Shown here piece after piece: positions 42,841 to 51,747 of a DNA stretch of 64,000 bases; position 1 is the first letter of the stretch; the number at the start of each line of letters is the position of its first letter. Where the stretch lies: assembly GCF_018129985.1 (NCBI RefSeq), contig NZ_JAFCKT010000012.1, positions 114,298 to 178,297 on the forward strand, written 5' to 3'. The notes under the pieces were generated by a model that saw nothing but the letters and a program-made list of their open reading frames with translations, made no database searches and was not told the origin of the DNA. A program made the position numbers and the translations under genes. Source of the DNA: Bradyrhizobium sp. SZCCT0148. GTDB taxonomy: Bacteria; Pseudomonadota; Alphaproteobacteria; Rhizobiales; Xanthobacteraceae.

Positions 42841-44079
42841 TTAGAAAACCGTGCCGTCGCTGATCACCTTGAGCGGCGGCGAGCCGTCGGGACGACGCGA
42901 AAAGGCGATGGCGCGGCCAGCGGCCCAGCTACCGCCTTCCAGAATGCTGGCGAGCGGCAAGGTCTCCGGCGTCCGGCCGAGCTTTGCGCGAACCAGTTCG
43001 GCGAGCCGGTCCAGCAGCGCCACCGTCAGCGCACGCCACTCCACGACCAGCAGCGAATCCACCGCATGCGCCCGCTCGGCGTCCGCGGCATCGCGCAGGC
43101 GCAGCATCTCGTGATCGACGAACAGCCCGCCGTTGCGATATTCCGCAAGCCCGGTCAGGCCGTCGATGTCGGTGACCGCAAAGCCGGCGCGCTGCAGCGG
43201 CTCGATCAGCGAATAGCTCAGCCATTGCGACAGCTTGTGCAGCGGCACGAGGCCGGCCGTGCCGTCGTCTGCCTTGATCGCGGGATGTCGCCAGCAATCG
43301 CCGAGCGGAATGCCTGATAGCTCCAGCCGCGACGGCCAGATCGGCCCGAGCTGGTTCAGCACCGCCGACAGGATCGCGGGCGCGGCAATGGCGCCGGCAT
43401 TCGCCTGCGCCGCGATGTGGTCGAACAGGCCGCCCGGGCGCGGCGGATCGTTCAAGCCAAAGACATCGGCGCGCTCGGCCACGTGCCGGCCCAGACGCCG
43501 CAACAGATCGGTGCGCCCGTCGAGCCCGACCAGCGGATTGGCATCGCTCACCTGAAAGGCTGAGGTGAGTGCGGCGAGCGGCAGTTTTGCCAGCACCTCG
43601 GCATCGGCCCTGAAGGGGCTCTGCGCGTTACCCGAGAAAAGGCCGCCCGCAAACATGTCGAGGCTCGCGATCGCCAGCCCCTCGGACCGGCCGATGCTTT
43701 CGCCCGTCACGGCGTCGCGATATCGCCACGCCGCACCCGCGCCCGCATCGAGCAGCACGCTGACGATGGCGAGGTCGAACTCCGCGCGCGCCCGCGCCGC
43801 GCGATCCGGCCACGAGGCCGCATCTGCAAGCCTCGCCCAGCGATCGACGCCGCCGAGCACGAAGTGCCGCCAGCGCGCGTGAAACGGAATCTTCAGCGTC
43901 GGATAGGCTTTGCGTGTCACCGCGAGCACGGCCTCCGCGACGCCGTCCATCCGGGCGAGATCGATCGTGAAATGGCTCAAGCCGCCAGCAAGGCCGATCT
44001 CCAGCATCTGCCCCGCCCGCGCGCGCACCGCATCTGCGGTGAGCAGCGAGCGTGCCTGCAATTCCAAAGCGTCCGCCAT
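42841..44079 (-). CDS. urc4: Urc4-like protein (DUF1688) of uracil catabolism
   Basis: A 412-residue protein of the DUF1688/Urc4 family. Homologous blocks to the yeast-type Urc4 include GGLSHFTIDLARMDG near residue 31 and DANPLVGLDGRTDLLRRLG in the middle. In the Lachancea kluyveri pathway URC4 is needed to degrade uracil after its conversion to UMP, but its reaction is not settled. The start (ATG 44079) follows the urc1 stop by seven bases, so the genes are co-translated. No transmembrane segments or classical catalytic motif are visible. Confidence 0.88.
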   Translation of the reverse strand: MADALELQARSLLTADAVRARAGQMLEIGLAGGLSHFTIDLARMDGVAEAVLAVTRKAYPTLKIPFHARWRHFVLGGVDRWARLADAASWPDRAARARAEFDLAIVSVLLDAGAGAAWRYRDAVTGESIGRSEGLAIASLDMFAGGLFSGNAQSPFRADAEVLAKLPLAALTSAFQVSDANPLVGLDGRTDLLRRLGRHVAERADVFGLNDPPRPGGLFDHIAAQANAGAIAAPAILSAVLNQLGPIWPSRLELSGIPLGDCWRHPAIKADDGTAGLVPLHKLSQWLSYSLIEPLQRAGFAVTDIDGLTGLAEYRNGGLFVDHEMLRLRDAADAERAHAVDSLLVVEWRALTVALLDRLAELVRAKLGRTPETLPLASILEGGSWAAGRAIAFSRRPDGSPPLKVISDGTVF

Positions 44080-44086
44080 CGCGCGA

Positions 44087-45343
44087 TCAGTATTTTTCCA
44101 GCGAGCGACCGACCACGCCGTTGACGTCCTTCTCCGGCGCGATGTCGGTCGAGTAATAGCCGGCGGCTTTCTTGGCGGCGATCTCGACATGGGCGTCGGC
44201 GGGGATCAGCTCCAGCGGGATCGGCACGCGCTCGACGATATCGATGCCCTGCGAGGTCAGCGCGTCGTGCTTCATGTCGCTCATCGACAGGAAGCGGTCG
44301 ATGCGTTTCAGGCCGAGCCAGTGGATCGTGTCCGGCATCAATTGCTGGAAGCGCGCATCCTGGACGCCCGCGACGCATTCGGTCCGCTCGAAATAAGCGG
44401 CCGCCGCATCGCCGTCCTCCTGGCGCTTGCGCGCGTTGTAGACCAGGAACTTGGTGACTTCGCCGAGCGCGCGGCCTTCCTTGCGGTTATAGATCACGAG
44501 GCCGAGGCCGCCCTCCTGCGCACCGCGCGCGGATTCCTCGATGCCGTGGATCAGATAGGGCCGGCAGGTGCAGATGTCGGAGCCGAACACGTCGGAGCCG
44601 TTGCACTCGTCATGCACGCGGCAGGTGATCTTGGTGCGATGGTCCGGCAGTTTGGTCACATCGCCGAACATGTAGACCGTGGTGCCGCCGATCGGCGGCA
44701 GGAACACCTTCATGTCCGGACGCGTGACGAGCTCGGGGAACATGCCGGCGGTCTGCTCGAACAGCGTGCGGCGTAGCTCGGTCTCGCCGGTGCCGAAGCG
44801 CTCCGCGAGGCCGGGCAGGTACCAGACCGGGTCGATCGCGATCTTCACCACGGACACGCTGCCATTGGCGTGCACGACCTCGCCGTCGGCGCGCAGGCGT
44901 TTTGCTGCCAGCGCCTCGCGGATCTCTGGCAGGTCGAGCCGCGCCCGCGTCACCGCGATGCTGGGGCGGATGTCGGACCCCTCTGCGATCTCCTTGCCGA
45001 AATTCTCGGCGACCAGATGCCCCCAGGGATCGAGCGCGACGATCTTGGCGGGATCGCGCCATTGCTCGAACGGCCCGATGGTCGCCGCCGGAAAGGTATT
45101 GGTGAGATCGGGCCTGCGAATGGGATCGAGCGCGCCGGCGGACACTGCCAGCGCGCGGTACATCGCATAGGACCCGCCATGGCTGCCGATCACGTTGCGA
45201 TCTCCGGCGCGCGACACCGTGCCGATGATCGGCCCTCGCGCGCGCGCGTCCGCGGCGCCCCAATGGATCGGGAAGGCAGCTGCCCGGCCCGGCTCCGGAT
45301 GGGAGGTGAGGCGGATGTGGTCGGTACGGTTCGCGCGGCTCAT
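44087..45343 (-). CDS. urc1: Urc1-like GTP cyclohydrolase II homologue of uracil catabolism
   Basis: A 418-residue protein: the N-terminal half (about 1-235) belongs to the Urc1 family, the C-terminal half to GTP cyclohydrolase II. It has the zinc cysteines C247-x10-C258-x-C260 (DECNGSDVF and CTC) and the DAR triad-like segment (D329, R331) that in RibA carry the base and nucleophile. In yeast, URC1 encodes such a protein and acts on UMP/UTP-derived ring opening rather than riboflavin synthesis. First gene of the urc1-urc4-upp operon. ATG 45343 has a GGGAG site; the open frame to 45424 lacks support. Confidence 0.9.
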   Translation of the reverse strand: MSRANRTDHIRLTSHPEPGRAAAFPIHWGAADARARGPIIGTVSRAGDRNVIGSHGGSYAMYRALAVSAGALDPIRRPDLTNTFPAATIGPFEQWRDPAKIVALDPWGHLVAENFGKEIAEGSDIRPSIAVTRARLDLPEIREALAAKRLRADGEVVHANGSVSVVKIAIDPVWYLPGLAERFGTGETELRRTLFEQTAGMFPELVTRPDMKVFLPPIGGTTVYMFGDVTKLPDHRTKITCRVHDECNGSDVFGSDICTCRPYLIHGIEESARGAQEGGLGLVIYNRKEGRALGEVTKFLVYNARKRQEDGDAAAAYFERTECVAGVQDARFQQLMPDTIHWLGLKRIDRFLSMSDMKHDALTSQGIDIVERVPIPLELIPADAHVEIAAKKAAGYYSTDIAPEKDVNGVVGRSLEKY

Positions 45344-45620
45344 GACCAAACTCCCAAAAAGCCGACGGCCCGCCGCTCGGACGGGCCTGGCTTGGTCGCG
45401 CCGCCACCGGCGGCGCAAGATCAATCCAACATATTGTAGCGGCGAGCCGCGACAGACAAGTTAATGGTGTCGCGTGACAGCGCCGTCTCACGGTCGATGC
45501 CGTTCATATCGGCATCGGCGTGCCGCCCCCGAATGGTGGGCCGGCACCGGCGTGGCCCTTGGGATGGCTGATTATATATATGAAATTGTTTGCGTTTTTT
45601 AAGGGGCGGTCCGGACCCGG
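45344..45620. promoter_or_regulatory. Promoter region of the urc operon
   Basis: The 277-base space upstream of urc1 contains an AT-rich stretch (about 45561-45600, TGATTATATATATGAAATTG) unlike the local GC content; I expect the urc promoter near here, but no -35/-10 pair or operator dyad is certain. Confidence 0.35.
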
Positions 45621-46256
45621 CTAGCCCAATTCCCGCTCGCCCCGGGGTGTCCGGATCACCGCGCGAAACGACGGCTCCGGGTCGAGGCGGAAGCGGATGC
45701 GCGCGTCGTCCAGAACGCCCGAAAGCGCCGCCTGGATCGTGTCCGCCGCGGGGTGCCGGATCTCGAACGCCACCAGCGCGCAGCCGAGGTCGGGCATGCG
45801 CGAGGCCGGATGCGGGCCTTCCGGCCATTCGATCAGGGTCGGAAACGCACCACCGAACGGCATCGAGCCGTCGGGCGGAACGGTGATCAGCCATTCGAGA
45901 TGGCCGCGCGTCACCGTGATCGCCGGCCTCGCTGCCTCCGGGATGTTGGCACACGCGGACTTGATGTCGGACGTGCTCACGACCCAGGTCATCAGCTTCG
46001 GCGAGGATGCGAGTGCCGCATGCGTCTGCGGATCGTCCAATGCGAACCAGCGTGGCCGGCTTGGCGCGGAGGCCTGCGGGTCCGGCGCGATGACTTCGAG
46101 GAAGCTCGTCCCGCTTAGCCGCAGCAGGTGATTATGCGTCCCCATCAGCGGATGCGCCCCGCCGGCCGGCGGGGCGATGCCGAGTGCCTTTTCGACATAG
46201 GCGACGCCTTCGGCAAGGTCGTTCGCGGCGACGGTGATGTGGTCGAGATGAAGCAT
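45621..46256 (-). CDS. VOC-fold (glyoxalase-like domain 3) protein
   Basis: A 211-residue VOC protein. The start LHLDHITVAANDLAEGVAYVEKALGI and the later blocks GTHNHLLRLSGTSFLEVIAPDP and ISHRHLEWLI-like HLEWLITVPP mark the family, with metal-ligand histidine and glutamate likely in LDHITV and FLEVIA. Such proteins are annotated as glyoxalases/dioxygenases of unspecified substrate. Its start codon is uncertain (46256 or 46265). Divergent from the threonine synthase-like gene by 110 bases, and just upstream of the urc operon, although transcribed in the same direction as it, so read-through is possible. Confidence 0.85.
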   Translation of the reverse strand: MLHLDHITVAANDLAEGVAYVEKALGIAPPAGGAHPLMGTHNHLLRLSGTSFLEVIAPDPQASAPSRPRWFALDDPQTHAALASSPKLMTWVVSTSDIKSACANIPEAARPAITVTRGHLEWLITVPPDGSMPFGGAFPTLIEWPEGPHPASRMPDLGCALVAFEIRHPAADTIQAALSGVLDDARIRFRLDPEPSFRAVIRTPRGERELG

Positions 46257-46366
46257 GGCCGCCATCTTGCACGAATTGGCCGCGTCCACACCCTCCAAAC
46301 GATTGACTGGATAAGATCAGCATATTCAGACATATCGACTGGATCGGCTCTGCCCCGGAGACCCCC

Positions 46367-47494
46367 ATGCCTGCCGCCAGCTACATCGATCCCCGCAACG
46401 GACAGCTCTATCCGCTCGAGCAGCCGCGCTGGTGCTCGGACGAGCGCACGCCGTTGATGGTGACGCCGGGAGCGGGCATCTCGCGCGAGGACATCGACAC
46501 CCGCGCGCGATCGCTCTGGCGCTATCGCGCGGCGCTGCCGGTCGAGATCGCAAGGCCGATCACGCTCGGCGAGGGTTGTACGCCGTTGGTCCAGCAGGCG
46601 TGGGGCGATTTGCGGCCATTGTTCAAGCTCGAATGGTTCAACCCGACCGGCAGCTTCAAGGATCGCGGCTCGGCGGTGATGCTGTCCTTCCTGCGGCAGA
46701 TCGGCGTCGACGCCATCCTGGAAGACTCCTCAGGAAATGGCGGCTCGTCGATGGCGGGGCTTGGCGCCGCCGGCGGCCTCCGCGTGAAGATCCTGGCGCC
46801 AGCCTCGACGTCGCCGGCCAAGATCGCGCAGGTGCGCGCCTATGGCGCGACGGTGCAGCTCGTCGAGGGTCCGCGCGAGGAATCGGAGGCCGAGGCGATC
46901 CGCCAGTCGAGCCAGACCTTCTATGCCAGCCACAACTGGCAGCCCTTGTTTCTGGAGGGCACCAAATCGCTCGCCTATGAAATCTGGGAAGACCTCGGTT
47001 TCCGCGCGCCCGACAACGTCATCGTTCCCGTCGGCGCCGGCTCGAGCCTGCTCGGCTGCGCATTCGGCTTCCGCGAGCTCAGGAAGGCCGGCCAGATCAC
47101 AAAGCTGCCGCGGCTGTTCGCGGCCCAGCCACTGAACTGCTCGCCGATCGATGCAAGCTTCAAGGCCGGCGTCGATACGCCCGTGGCGCGCGAGGTCAGC
47201 AAGACCATCGCCGAGGGCACGGCGATCAAGAATCCCCTGCGCCTGCGCGAGATCATCGCTGCCCTGCACGAGAGCGGCGGCGGCACCGTCGCGCTCACCG
47301 AAGACGAGATCGTCGCCGCCTTGCGTCGCCTCGCGCGCCAGGGCCTGTTCGTCGAGCCGACCTGCGCCAGCGCGGCCGCCGCACTGGAGAAGCTGTCCGC
47401 TGCCGGTGCCATCAATGTAAGCGAGACCACGGTCGTCGTCCTTACCGGCACGGGCCTGAAGGCCGCGACCACCGTCGCGGATCTCGTGCAGTAG
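46367..47494 (+). CDS. Threonine synthase-like PLP enzyme
   Basis: A 375-residue fold-type II PLP enzyme. The lysine binding PLP is in FNPTGSFKDRGS; GEGCTPLV, SSGNGGSSMAG and PVGAGSSLLG are the substrate and phosphate-binding loops. Its closest look is to threonine synthase of the short type (thrC), but related beta-replacement enzymes (threonine dehydratase, diaminopropionate lyase) share these motifs. No thrA/B genes are near, so a catabolic or salvage role is possible. Confidence 0.88.
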   Translation: MPAASYIDPRNGQLYPLEQPRWCSDERTPLMVTPGAGISREDIDTRARSLWRYRAALPVEIARPITLGEGCTPLVQQAWGDLRPLFKLEWFNPTGSFKDRGSAVMLSFLRQIGVDAILEDSSGNGGSSMAGLGAAGGLRVKILAPASTSPAKIAQVRAYGATVQLVEGPREESEAEAIRQSSQTFYASHNWQPLFLEGTKSLAYEIWEDLGFRAPDNVIVPVGAGSSLLGCAFGFRELRKAGQITKLPRLFAAQPLNCSPIDASFKAGVDTPVAREVSKTIAEGTAIKNPLRLREIIAALHESGGGTVALTEDEIVAALRRLARQGLFVEPTCASAAAALEKLSAAGAINVSETTVVVLTGTGLKAATTVADLVQ

Positions 47495-47516
47495 GGAACG
47501 ATCGCGGAGGCGGCGC

Positions 47517-49769
47517 TCAGGCGCTCGTTCGCTGGACCAGCGTCTTGTCGCCGAACTTCTTTCGTACTCCTGCGATGAGCGCGGCGTGCCAGGGCTGAGG
47601 GACGATCTCGATCGTGCGAATGTGCATGCCGAGCACGCGCTCGTCGTTGCCGATGCCGTCCTCGCTGGGGCAGAAGGCGGCTGGACACGATATCTCCAGC
47701 TCCACGACGTCGTCGTGAGCGCGGTCCTCGAGGTCGAGATCGAACGTCATCTTGCCGGGCGATCTCACCCTCCCTTTAAGCGAGATGCCGCGATGTCTGA
47801 GCGTGATCCTCGTGCATTGGAACGACTCCATGAACGTGATCTTGAGCCGGCAGGCCGCCATCATCCAGGCACCTGGAAGCCTGACGGTCGCTGACGATCC
47901 GTCGCTCCATCGGCCACCCGGTTCGTCGTTGAGCCAGTTGCGGCCGAGAAAAGGTCGGTCATTGCCCCCGGCGCCGAAGCGAATGCACCTCTCATCCAGG
48001 TTGATTGGAGGAGGAGGCAATTCCTGCCCCAGCGAGGCCAGGAAGTCCGCGCGACGTCGCGACGTGCCGGGGCCGGACTCCATCGCCATGCTCAGTGCCT
48101 GCCCGTGACCTGTCGCGGGCCAGAGCAGACCTGCCGCGACGGCAACGGCGTTGCGTCGCTGCTCCAGCAGGCTCTCGTCGCTCAAGAGTGTTCCAATCTG
48201 ATTCTGCATTTCGGCTGCGCCATTCGCGGGCGGGATCAGTTCGAGAATTTCGTCAGGCAGCCCACGCAGCGCGGTGGGCGTGGCGATCATGGGGTGGCCG
48301 GCTGCCATCGCCGTCAGCGTCTTGATCGCGATGCCCGTACCATGCTCGTCGGGGCACACCGAAATGCGGGATGAATCGCGCAAGGAATCGATGTCCGGGA
48401 CAAAGCCGAACCATCGCGTCGCGGGCAGCCTGTGCTTCCAATCCGCTTCGAGGACCTCGTTGACGCGGCCCGCGATGGCGATCCTGAGGTTTGCCAGCAC
48501 GGGATCGCAGGCGATGACGTCGTTGAGGAAGCGATCGAGCGCCGGGACGTTGAAATGGTGTGGGTTCATCACGATCAGGATGTCCCAGAGGGCATCGGGG
48601 CCGGCCTTGAGGGCGGGGCGCGCGTAGGGCCTCGGCAAAACGAAGACAAACCGGGACGCGTGCCGGCGGATTTTCCTGAGGTCCGAGAGCGACAGCGCGA
48701 TGCAGACGTCGACGGTGCGCCAGGCGAGCCGCTCCAGCCTGAGATGCCTTTTCAAGGTTCCGGGCGCGGAGAATGCGGGCGCTTCGGGCAGCACGCGCCA
48801 CTGTGTCAGCCGCATGCAGGTGATGTCGTCGTGGGTTTCCAGGACATATTTCGCGGCGGGACACGCCGTGAGTGCGAAGCCCATGTGATAGACATAGTTG
48901 ATGACGGCAATGTCGGCGCGCGCGACGAGATCCGACATCAGATCGTCGGGAATGACGAGATTTATTCGGCCGCGGATCGAATGGCGCAAATATTCGTCTG
49001 CCTCGCGATCGTCGACGATTGGCGGCAAGCCGGTGGCGCATGCCAGCGTGTCGATGTGCGTTGTCGCATCGACGTTTGTTTCTTCGACGAACTTCGCTAT
49101 GCGCCGCCGCATCGTGGGGCCGGGGCAGCCTTCCGGTTCGACGATGATGCGCAGGACGAACCACCCTCGGTCGAGCATCGCCTCGATCTGGTTGGAAAAA
49201 ACCGTATGGCTGCCTCCGTAGAACCAGGCCGGCTGGAACTGAACGGCGAGCACCTGATCCGCCAGCATGCTCTCGAATGCGCCGTCCCGGCGTTCAAGCA
49301 GCGCGGCAAGGCCGTGCCGGTTCGCCTCCGCGTGCGCGAGGGCGAACAGGCCCTCGTTGCGCAGTCGTTCGACGCAGTCTGGATCCCCGACGAAGAGCGC
49401 CGACCGGAACGGCCAGCCGCTGCGCATGCGGTCACCGAGGCGGTGAAAGCATGTCGGTGACGATCCCGGTTCGAGGATGATGACCGAGGGCATGTCATAC
49501 CGCGCCTGGCGATCGAGCAGCTGCAACGCGCGGAGATTGAAGAGGGATTCGATCTGTGTGAGCGATAGTCCCGACACGATGAAGCCGTCATGCGACGACG
49601 CGGCAGCGTGGATGGCCTGAAGCGTCTCGCGATCATTCCCGAATGCAAAGCGGGACAGGGTCCACGGAAATATGCGCCGTTGGTCCTCCGTCAGACCCGA
49701 TAGGAGAGCGACCTTATCTGCCTCGGTACTGGGGGAGATCCAGCCGACTCGGACGGAATCGTCGTGCAT
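47517..49769 (-). CDS. Large GT4-like glycosyltransferase with C-terminal beta domain
   Basis: A 750-residue protein. Residues about 200-590 form a GT-B glycosyltransferase: ETHDDITCM region and the donor motif HGTGIAIKTLTAMAAGHPMIATPTALRGLP (about 507-536), in which the usual E of KxLEAMA is T. The C-terminal ~130 residues (RFGAGGNDRPFLG..., FDLDLEDRAHDDVVELEISC) look like a beta-sandwich. Likely a polysaccharide or glycolipid transferase; the altered E may mean retained or lost activity. ATG 49769 was chosen because upstream codons to 50024 look non-protein (Arg-rich). No polysaccharide cluster is adjacent. Confidence 0.72.
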   Translation of the reverse strand: MHDDSVRVGWISPSTEADKVALLSGLTEDQRRIFPWTLSRFAFGNDRETLQAIHAAASSHDGFIVSGLSLTQIESLFNLRALQLLDRQARYDMPSVIILEPGSSPTCFHRLGDRMRSGWPFRSALFVGDPDCVERLRNEGLFALAHAEANRHGLAALLERRDGAFESMLADQVLAVQFQPAWFYGGSHTVFSNQIEAMLDRGWFVLRIIVEPEGCPGPTMRRRIAKFVEETNVDATTHIDTLACATGLPPIVDDREADEYLRHSIRGRINLVIPDDLMSDLVARADIAVINYVYHMGFALTACPAAKYVLETHDDITCMRLTQWRVLPEAPAFSAPGTLKRHLRLERLAWRTVDVCIALSLSDLRKIRRHASRFVFVLPRPYARPALKAGPDALWDILIVMNPHHFNVPALDRFLNDVIACDPVLANLRIAIAGRVNEVLEADWKHRLPATRWFGFVPDIDSLRDSSRISVCPDEHGTGIAIKTLTAMAAGHPMIATPTALRGLPDEILELIPPANGAAEMQNQIGTLLSDESLLEQRRNAVAVAAGLLWPATGHGQALSMAMESGPGTSRRRADFLASLGQELPPPPINLDERCIRFGAGGNDRPFLGRNWLNDEPGGRWSDGSSATVRLPGAWMMAACRLKITFMESFQCTRITLRHRGISLKGRVRSPGKMTFDLDLEDRAHDDVVELEISCPAAFCPSEDGIGNDERVLGMHIRTIEIVPQPWHAALIAGVRKKFGDKTLVQRTSA

Positions 49770-50020
49770 GCGGAAATTGCCTGATCGTTCGGAAATATCA
49801 TCTCGTGACGGCGCCGATCCTTGGCGACGCCTGAAATCGTCGTTATGCAACGGTTCGCGGCTGGGCCTGAAAACCAGGCAGTCTGCCGAAAAGAGCGATA
49901 TCTGCTGGTCTGCCGCGACAATTGTTTTCTTCTGCCGCGACGTCCTGCGCCGGTCACGATGCAAGCCTTTGCGGAGGATACACGCTCCCGACAGATCGGC
50001 AATGGGAAGCGAGAGGCCGC

Positions 50021-50836
50021 TCACTCCTTCAGATCGTTAACGCGCTTCACCCAGCGGCGCACGTCGGCGAGCACGGTGGGCAGCACCGCCTTGACCTCGG
50101 TGATGGTCATGCCTGCCTTGATGCGGGGATCGTACAGAAGATTGAGGATGTACTGGTCGTAGACGTCGAAATAGCCCATCGAGACGTTGTCGTTGAACAT
50201 GGTCCAGGGCACGCTCGCGGTGTCGTTGATGGGCCCGAGCGATTGCAACAGCTCCTCATAGGCGCAGTCGAGGAAGACGAAATCGCCATTGTCGACGGTG
50301 AGGATGACGTCGGAATGCTCGATCTCGAAATTGTCGTTCTTGCGGAAGCCGGACAGGCATTGCGGGTCGAGCGAGGTGCGGATCTCGCGCGCCTTCTCGG
50401 CGCCGTAGAAGCTGGTAAGGGTGCGGAACAGATCGCGGTCGCGCACCAGCTTCACCCGCACGTTGGCCGCTTCGTTGCTGTCGATCATCGCGATGTCGAG
50501 ATGCTGCACGCGCTTGCCGATGTCGGCCACGACCTTGGCGAGCTGCGTCTTGCGGTCGGCGCGGTCGCTCTCGGCGTAGACGCGCACCGGTCCGTCGAAT
50601 TTGCGGATGCGGTCGACACGGCCCGCGAGATGATATTCGGCGCCGAACGCCGTCTTCAGGAAACCGTCGACGATTTCGCCGTCGGTAAAATTCTTCTTCT
50701 CGGCGCGCTGGCGCGAGGCGACTGCGGGCAATTCGCCCGCCGCCGCCGGGGTTGCGGGGGCAGGCGGGCATGTGAGCGCGGCGAACGCCAGCAGCGCGAT
50801 GCGAAGGGCAGCCGGGGACGGATTCAGTGCGCTCAT
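50021..50836 (-). CDS. DUF2927-family secreted protein
   Basis: A 271-residue exported protein (signal peptide to about residue 34, PAAAG). The DUF2927 core begins near NFTDGEIVDGFLKTAFGAEY and runs to NLLYDPRIKAGMTITEVKAVLPTVLADVRRW. Function unknown; members are common in alphaproteobacteria and resemble secreted hydrolase-like folds. The start ATG 50836 is chosen over the upstream GTG because the signal peptide begins there. Lies next to an L,D-transpeptidase gene on the same strand, with 81 bases between, so both may serve the cell envelope. Confidence 0.86.
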   Translation of the reverse strand: MSALNPSPAALRIALLAFAALTCPPAPATPAAAGELPAVASRQRAEKKNFTDGEIVDGFLKTAFGAEYHLAGRVDRIRKFDGPVRVYAESDRADRKTQLAKVVADIGKRVQHLDIAMIDSNEAANVRVKLVRDRDLFRTLTSFYGAEKAREIRTSLDPQCLSGFRKNDNFEIEHSDVILTVDNGDFVFLDCAYEELLQSLGPINDTASVPWTMFNDNVSMGYFDVYDQYILNLLYDPRIKAGMTITEVKAVLPTVLADVRRWVKRVNDLKE

Positions 50837-50917
50837 CGTCGTGCGACGCTGCCGTATTCGCGTCGGGCGCACAAGACCGCAGATTTACGCGGCCTGCGGG
50901 TTCCCGAAAGCGTGCGC

Positions 50918-51496
50918 CTAGTTGTTCAGCACCACCACCGTGGTGCCGACCCCGACGCGGCCGTAGAGATCGCTGACGTCCTCATTGGTCATGCGGAAGC
51001 AGCCCGAGGACACCGCCTGGCCGATCGTCTCCGGCTCGTTGGAGCCGTGGATGCGGTACAGCGTCGAGCCCAGATACATCGCGCGCGCGCCGAGCGGATT
51101 GTCGATGCCGCCCTTCATGTGCCGCGGCAGATCGGGCCGGCGGGCCAGCATCTGCGACGGGGGCGTCCAGTCCGGCCATTCCTTCTTGGCGGTGATCTTG
51201 TGCACCCCGCCCCAGCGGAAGCCGTCGCGGCCGACGCCGATGCCGTAGCGCAAGGCCTGGCCATTCTGGAGCACCAGATACAGCCGGCGCTCCGTGGTGT
51301 TCACCACGATCGTGCCGGGGGCGTAATTGCCGTTGTACATGACGGTGGTGCGGGGGATCGGGCTGGAGCCGCCGCGGAAGAAGTTCGGGCCGCCGCCCAT
51401 GATGTCACGCGAGTCGAACTCTTCGGCGCGTGCGCCGCCCGCCATGGCCGACAGCAGTGCGATGGCGGCAATCGGAGCGGCAAAAAACCGGATCAT
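50918..51496 (-). CDS. L,D-transpeptidase (YkuD domain)
   Basis: A 192-residue periplasmic enzyme with signal peptide (ARA-EEF cleavage near 24) and a YkuD domain: catalytic HGSNEP with H150 and SSGCFRM with C166. It forms 3-3 crosslinks in peptidoglycan or attaches lipoproteins. GGGGGAAAC precedes ATG 51496 and excludes the upstream ATG at 51520. Confidence 0.95.
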   Translation of the reverse strand: MIRFFAAPIAAIALLSAMAGGARAEEFDSRDIMGGGPNFFRGGSSPIPRTTVMYNGNYAPGTIVVNTTERRLYLVLQNGQALRYGIGVGRDGFRWGGVHKITAKKEWPDWTPPSQMLARRPDLPRHMKGGIDNPLGARAMYLGSTLYRIHGSNEPETIGQAVSSGCFRMTNEDVSDLYGRVGVGTTVVVLNN

Positions 51497-51747
51497 TGTT
51501 TCCCCCAGCAAAAAAACCATTCAACAAAGGCCACAGGCCATATTTGCGGGCTTTTCGCAAGCCACGGCCCCGTGAGGGACATCGTCGGGCACAGGCGTTA
51601 TCAAATCGGCAACCATGCCGTTTGCCGAAAAGCGTTAGCCAAACCCACACAGGGCAGGGCCGCGATGCCGCCTATTGCTTTGACGGGGCGAGCGAACAAT
51701 GATTGATCAAACGGAACTCTGGATATGGCGGTTGCGGGAGCTTGCGG

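Noticed and set aside
45579..45623. 14-codon plus-strand micro-ORF in the AT-rich urc promoter region
   Set aside because: Too short, no ribosome-binding site, orientation opposite to the operon.
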